Source of the DNA: Elusimicrobiota bacterium
GTDB lineage: Bacteria > Elusimicrobiota > Elusimicrobia > Elusimicrobiales > Elusimicrobiaceae
Direction of reading: 5' to 3'
Assembly: GCA_031258375.1 (NCBI GenBank)
Contig: JAIRMX010000200.1
Coordinates: forward strand, 1-7,196
Length of the DNA: 7,196 nt
Numbering within the stretch: the stretch's first letter is position 1; every line of letters begins with the position of its first letter. Made by a program: the position numbers and the translations under genes. This document shows, piece after piece, positions 5,394 to 7,196 of the stretch. A model generated the notes under the pieces. The model saw nothing but the letters and a program-made list of their open reading frames with translations, did no database searches and was not told the DNA's origin.

Positions 5394-6279
5394 TTAAAAC
5401 CTTTATTGTGATAGAACGCGTTTTTTCTTCATTAGTTATGTGCTGCGCGCGTATGGGTATTGAAACTTCCCCTTTCGGAAGAGGGAGGCGCATATAAAAC
5501 GCGCCGTCGCAATTGCTTTGAATTGATTGTTCTTTAGAAATAATCTTCGCGTTTTTGCTCGTCTGTCCGTAAACGATAAGCTCGCAGTCTGCCTGAAGCC
5601 ATATGTCCTCGTCCGCGTTTGAATTATAATCGTCTGCTAAAGAAAAAGAAGATAGGACGCGGGAAGAGGGCATGCCGTTAAATCCGAACATATTCCACTT
5701 TTGCGTAAAATAACGCTGAAGCTTCTCGCTTGCTCCGCCGCTTGCGTTCGGTCCGAAGGTATCCGCGCCGCTCATTTGTATAAGTTTTTGATATTCGCCT
5801 TCGACAAGCATCCATTTTTCGTCTATAATATCCGATATTTTGCCGGAAGGTATTGAAATTGCGTTGCTTCGCGTAAGCAAAATAAAGCTGCCTTGCGGCG
5901 TTAATAATCCTATGTCGCAAATATAATTTTTCCCGCCTTGCGGCACGTTTATATACCAGCTGCCCGCGTCTAAAAACACCTGTATATCGAAGTAGGAATT
6001 CGAATTGCTGCCGTTAAAATCGGCAATTGCGGTTATGTCATGCACTCTGATAATACTGCGCGCTTTGGCGAAAATATCCGCGCCGTATTCCTTCTTTACG
6101 AAATCAAAAGTATTTTGAATGATATCCCAAAATAAAAACATCCACGACGGATCTTTAGGAAGCAAATATGATTCCGTTTTGCCGTAAGATTGCGGCAAAT
6201 CATATTGCGCTTCTTGTAGCGCGCCGCGGTCTATTTTTATAACGGCGGTTGATGAAAGTTTATTTTCTGCGTTTTCCAT
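5383..6279 (-). CDS. DUF4912 domain protein associated with alpha-glucan metabolism
   Basis: The 298-residue protein carries the DUF4912 signature: LPQSYGKTESYLLPKDPSWMF (28-48) followed by FWDI, matching the family pattern of LP..YG.T...LL..DP.W...YW. Next comes a beta-rich stretch ending in the NVPQGGKNYICDIGLLTPQG region (about 111-130). A Gly/Asn/Ser-rich linker lies at about 170-186. The C-terminal part ELIVYGQTSKNAKI to IPIRAQ (about 233-278) resembles the small beta-sandwich module often found at the end of these proteins. There are no signal peptide, membrane segments or obvious catalytic residues. The family's biochemical role is not established. Its repeated pairing with GH57 branching enzymes suggests glucan binding or a partner of that enzyme, which is inference. 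It starts 2 nt after the thrC stop with AGAGGA 6 nt upstream. Confidence 0.82.
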   Translation of the reverse strand: MENAENKLSSTAVIKIDRGALQEAQYDLPQSYGKTESYLLPKDPSWMFLFWDIIQNTFDFVKKEYGADIFAKARSIIRVHDITAIADFNGSNSNSYFDIQVFLDAGSWYINVPQGGKNYICDIGLLTPQGSFILLTRSNAISIPSGKISDIIDEKWMLVEGEYQKLIQMSGADTFGPNASGGASEKLQRYFTQKWNMFGFNGMPSSRVLSSFSLADDYNSNADEDIWLQADCELIVYGQTSKNAKIISKEQSIQSNCDGAFYMRLPLPKGEVSIPIRAQHITNEEKTRSITIKVLREE

Positions 6280-6281
6280 GA

Positions 6282-6292
6282 TTATTCCTCTC
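6282..6292 (-). promoter_or_regulatory. Coupled stop/ribosome-binding junction before the DUF4912 gene
   Basis: GAGAGGAATAA encodes the final Glu-Glu-stop of threonine synthase and supplies an AGAGGA Shine-Dalgarno 6 nt before the DUF4912 ATG (6279). It is identical over 11 bases to the junction at 5383-5393. Confidence 0.65.
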
Positions 6293-7196
6293 GATTTTTG
6301 ACTATATCCAGTTTTTCAATTTCTTCCCACGACGGTTTTATAAAATTTTGCGGTATTTCCACCGATTTGGCGGCGGAAGCTATATCTTTAAATCCGTTGC
6401 CGCCTACTATTAAAGCTACGGTTTCGTCTTTTTTGATTGCGCCTTGCGCCACCAATTTTTTCAGTCCGGCATAAACGGTCGCTCCGCTGGGTTCGGCAAA
6501 AACGCTGCTGCCGCGGGCGAGTTCGGGTATGGCGGCAATTATCTCGGCGTCGCTTACGGTTATTGCCGTACCGCCCGACTCTCGCAAAGACTGCAGGGCC
6601 AAAAAGCCGTCATGGGGGAAATTAACGGAAATACTGTCCGCTATTGTCGAAGCGGATATCTTTTCGATTTCCTGTCCGTTGCTCCATGCTTTGGTTATTG
6701 CCGCGCTGCCTTCAGCCTGAACGGCTATTATCTGGGGCATTTTTTCTATAATGTCAAGTTTGTTAAAATCCATAAAACCGCGCCACATTCCGCTTACTAT
6801 CGTCCCGTCTCCGGCGGCGATTATCACTTTGTCCGGCGCTTCCCAATGCAGTTGTTCGCATATTTCAAAAGCGCAGGTTTTTTTACCTTCGCGGCCGTAA
6901 GGATTTATACCCGCAGCTCGGTTATACCAATGAAGTTTAGTCGTCGCCTGTTTACAAAGATCGTAGGCGTCGTCGTAAGTTCCGTCAACCCGCACTACTT
7001 CCGCTCCGTAGACGTAAAGCTGCACAAGCTTAGCCTCAGGCGTGTTTCTAGGCACGAATATAACGGTTTTAAGATTAATTCCCGCAGTTAAGCATGCAAG
7101 AGAATCGCTCGCATTGCCGCTGGAAGCGTCCGTAATTACTTTTGCATCGAGTTCCAGCGCGCGGGCAACGGCAACCGCGCTGCCGCGATCTTTGAT
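6282..7196 (-). CDS. thrC: Threonine synthase (PLP-dependent), 5' end outside window
   Basis: Threonine synthase converts O-phosphohomoserine to threonine and phosphate, the last step of threonine synthesis in the cytoplasm. The frame is open to the right edge, so 304 C-terminal residues are visible. A GTG at 7055 could be read as a start, but conserved sequence continues upstream of it and it is Val in the strand IFVPRNTPE. The fragment opens with IKDRGSAVAVA, where Lys2 is the expected PLP Schiff-base lysine of the (S)FKDRG motif. SSGNASDSLA (25-34) is the phosphate-binding loop. GDGTIVSG (129-136), STIADSISVNFPHDG (183-197), EPSGATV (235-241) and GGNGFKDI (265-272) fit fold-type II threonine synthases better than serine/threonine dehydratases. 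About 100 N-terminal residues are probably missing. It is followed after 2 nt by the DUF4912 gene; that linkage is operonic, without an obvious metabolic link. Confidence 0.87.
   Translation of the reverse strand: MKDRGSAVAVARALELDAKVITDASSGNASDSLACLTAGINLKTVIFVPRNTPEAKLVQLYVYGAEVVRVDGTYDDAYDLCKQATTKLHWYNRAAGINPYGREGKKTCAFEICEQLHWEAPDKVIIAAGDGTIVSGMWRGFMDFNKLDIIEKMPQIIAVQAEGSAAITKAWSNGQEIEKISASTIADSISVNFPHDGFLALQSLRESGGTAITVSDAEIIAAIPELARGSSVFAEPSGATVYAGLKKLVAQGAIKKDETVALIVGGNGFKDIASAAKSVEIPQNFIKPSWEEIEKLDIVKNREE

Noticed and set aside
6282..7055. Reading thrC as a complete 257-residue protein starting at a GTG.
   Set aside because: The frame continues to the window edge, and the upstream 47 codons contain the PLP-lysine motif KDRG and the phosphate loop SSGNASDS, so the GTG is an internal Val.
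6444..7091. A 215-codon plus-strand frame opposite threonine synthase.
   Set aside because: It is antisense to a clearly conserved thrC, and its open length is explained by thrC codon composition.
1..7196. CRISPR array, toxin-antitoxin or defence genes.
   Set aside because: No regularly spaced direct repeats and no recognisable toxin, antitoxin, nuclease-defence or phage proteins are present.

Overview
The window carries two leftward (minus-strand) gene blocks separated and flanked by non-coding, gene-remnant-like DNA. GC is roughly 40-45% by eye, with GCG/CGC-rich coding stretches and strongly AT-rich intergenic DNA. Gene order and families suggest a Gram-negative-type, probably anaerobic bacterium. 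A GH57 (DUF1957) glucan-branching-enzyme-like gene next to a DUF4912 gene is an arrangement I associate with Elusimicrobiota, Omnitrophota, some Deltaproteobacteria and similar lineages. My best guess is Elusimicrobiota (Endomicrobia-like), but this is inference only; no rRNA or lineage marker is present.

Layout, left to right. Positions 1-365 have no convincing complete gene. They hold a nested inverted repeat (1-112), the possible first codons of a leftward gene running off the left edge (62 to 1), and short open fragments on the plus strand. Positions 366-3253 are a compact leftward operon, transcribed in the order rbfA, nrnA-like DHH/DHHA1 phosphoesterase, truB, ribF, with 17-nt and 19-nt overlaps and one 8-nt gap. 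This is the classical ribosome/tRNA maturation block (infB-rbfA-nrnA-truB-ribF-rpsO in many bacteria). Here infB is not adjacent upstream, and rpsO is not visible downstream.

Positions 3254-3765 form a 512-bp gap. An approximately 447-bp segment (3306-3752) is bounded by imperfect inverted repeats. It contains a TATAAT box next to a small palindrome, and a rightward reading frame (3427-3738) without a good start codon that looks like the 3' part of a decayed gene of unknown family. This is the most unusual part of the window. It may be a small mobile cassette or its remains.

Positions 3766-7196 are a second leftward operon: threonine synthase (5' end outside the window), a DUF4912 protein, and a GH57 1,4-alpha-glucan branching enzyme homologue. 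The last three genes are joined by two almost identical junctions in which the end of one gene supplies the Shine-Dalgarno of the next. A weak hairpin plus T-run follows the last gene.

Functionally, the left operon serves 30S assembly (RbfA), short-RNA or pAp turnover (NrnA), tRNA psi55 formation (TruB) and FMN/FAD synthesis (RibF). The right operon combines amino-acid synthesis (ThrC) with glycogen or alpha-glucan metabolism (DUF4912 + GH57).
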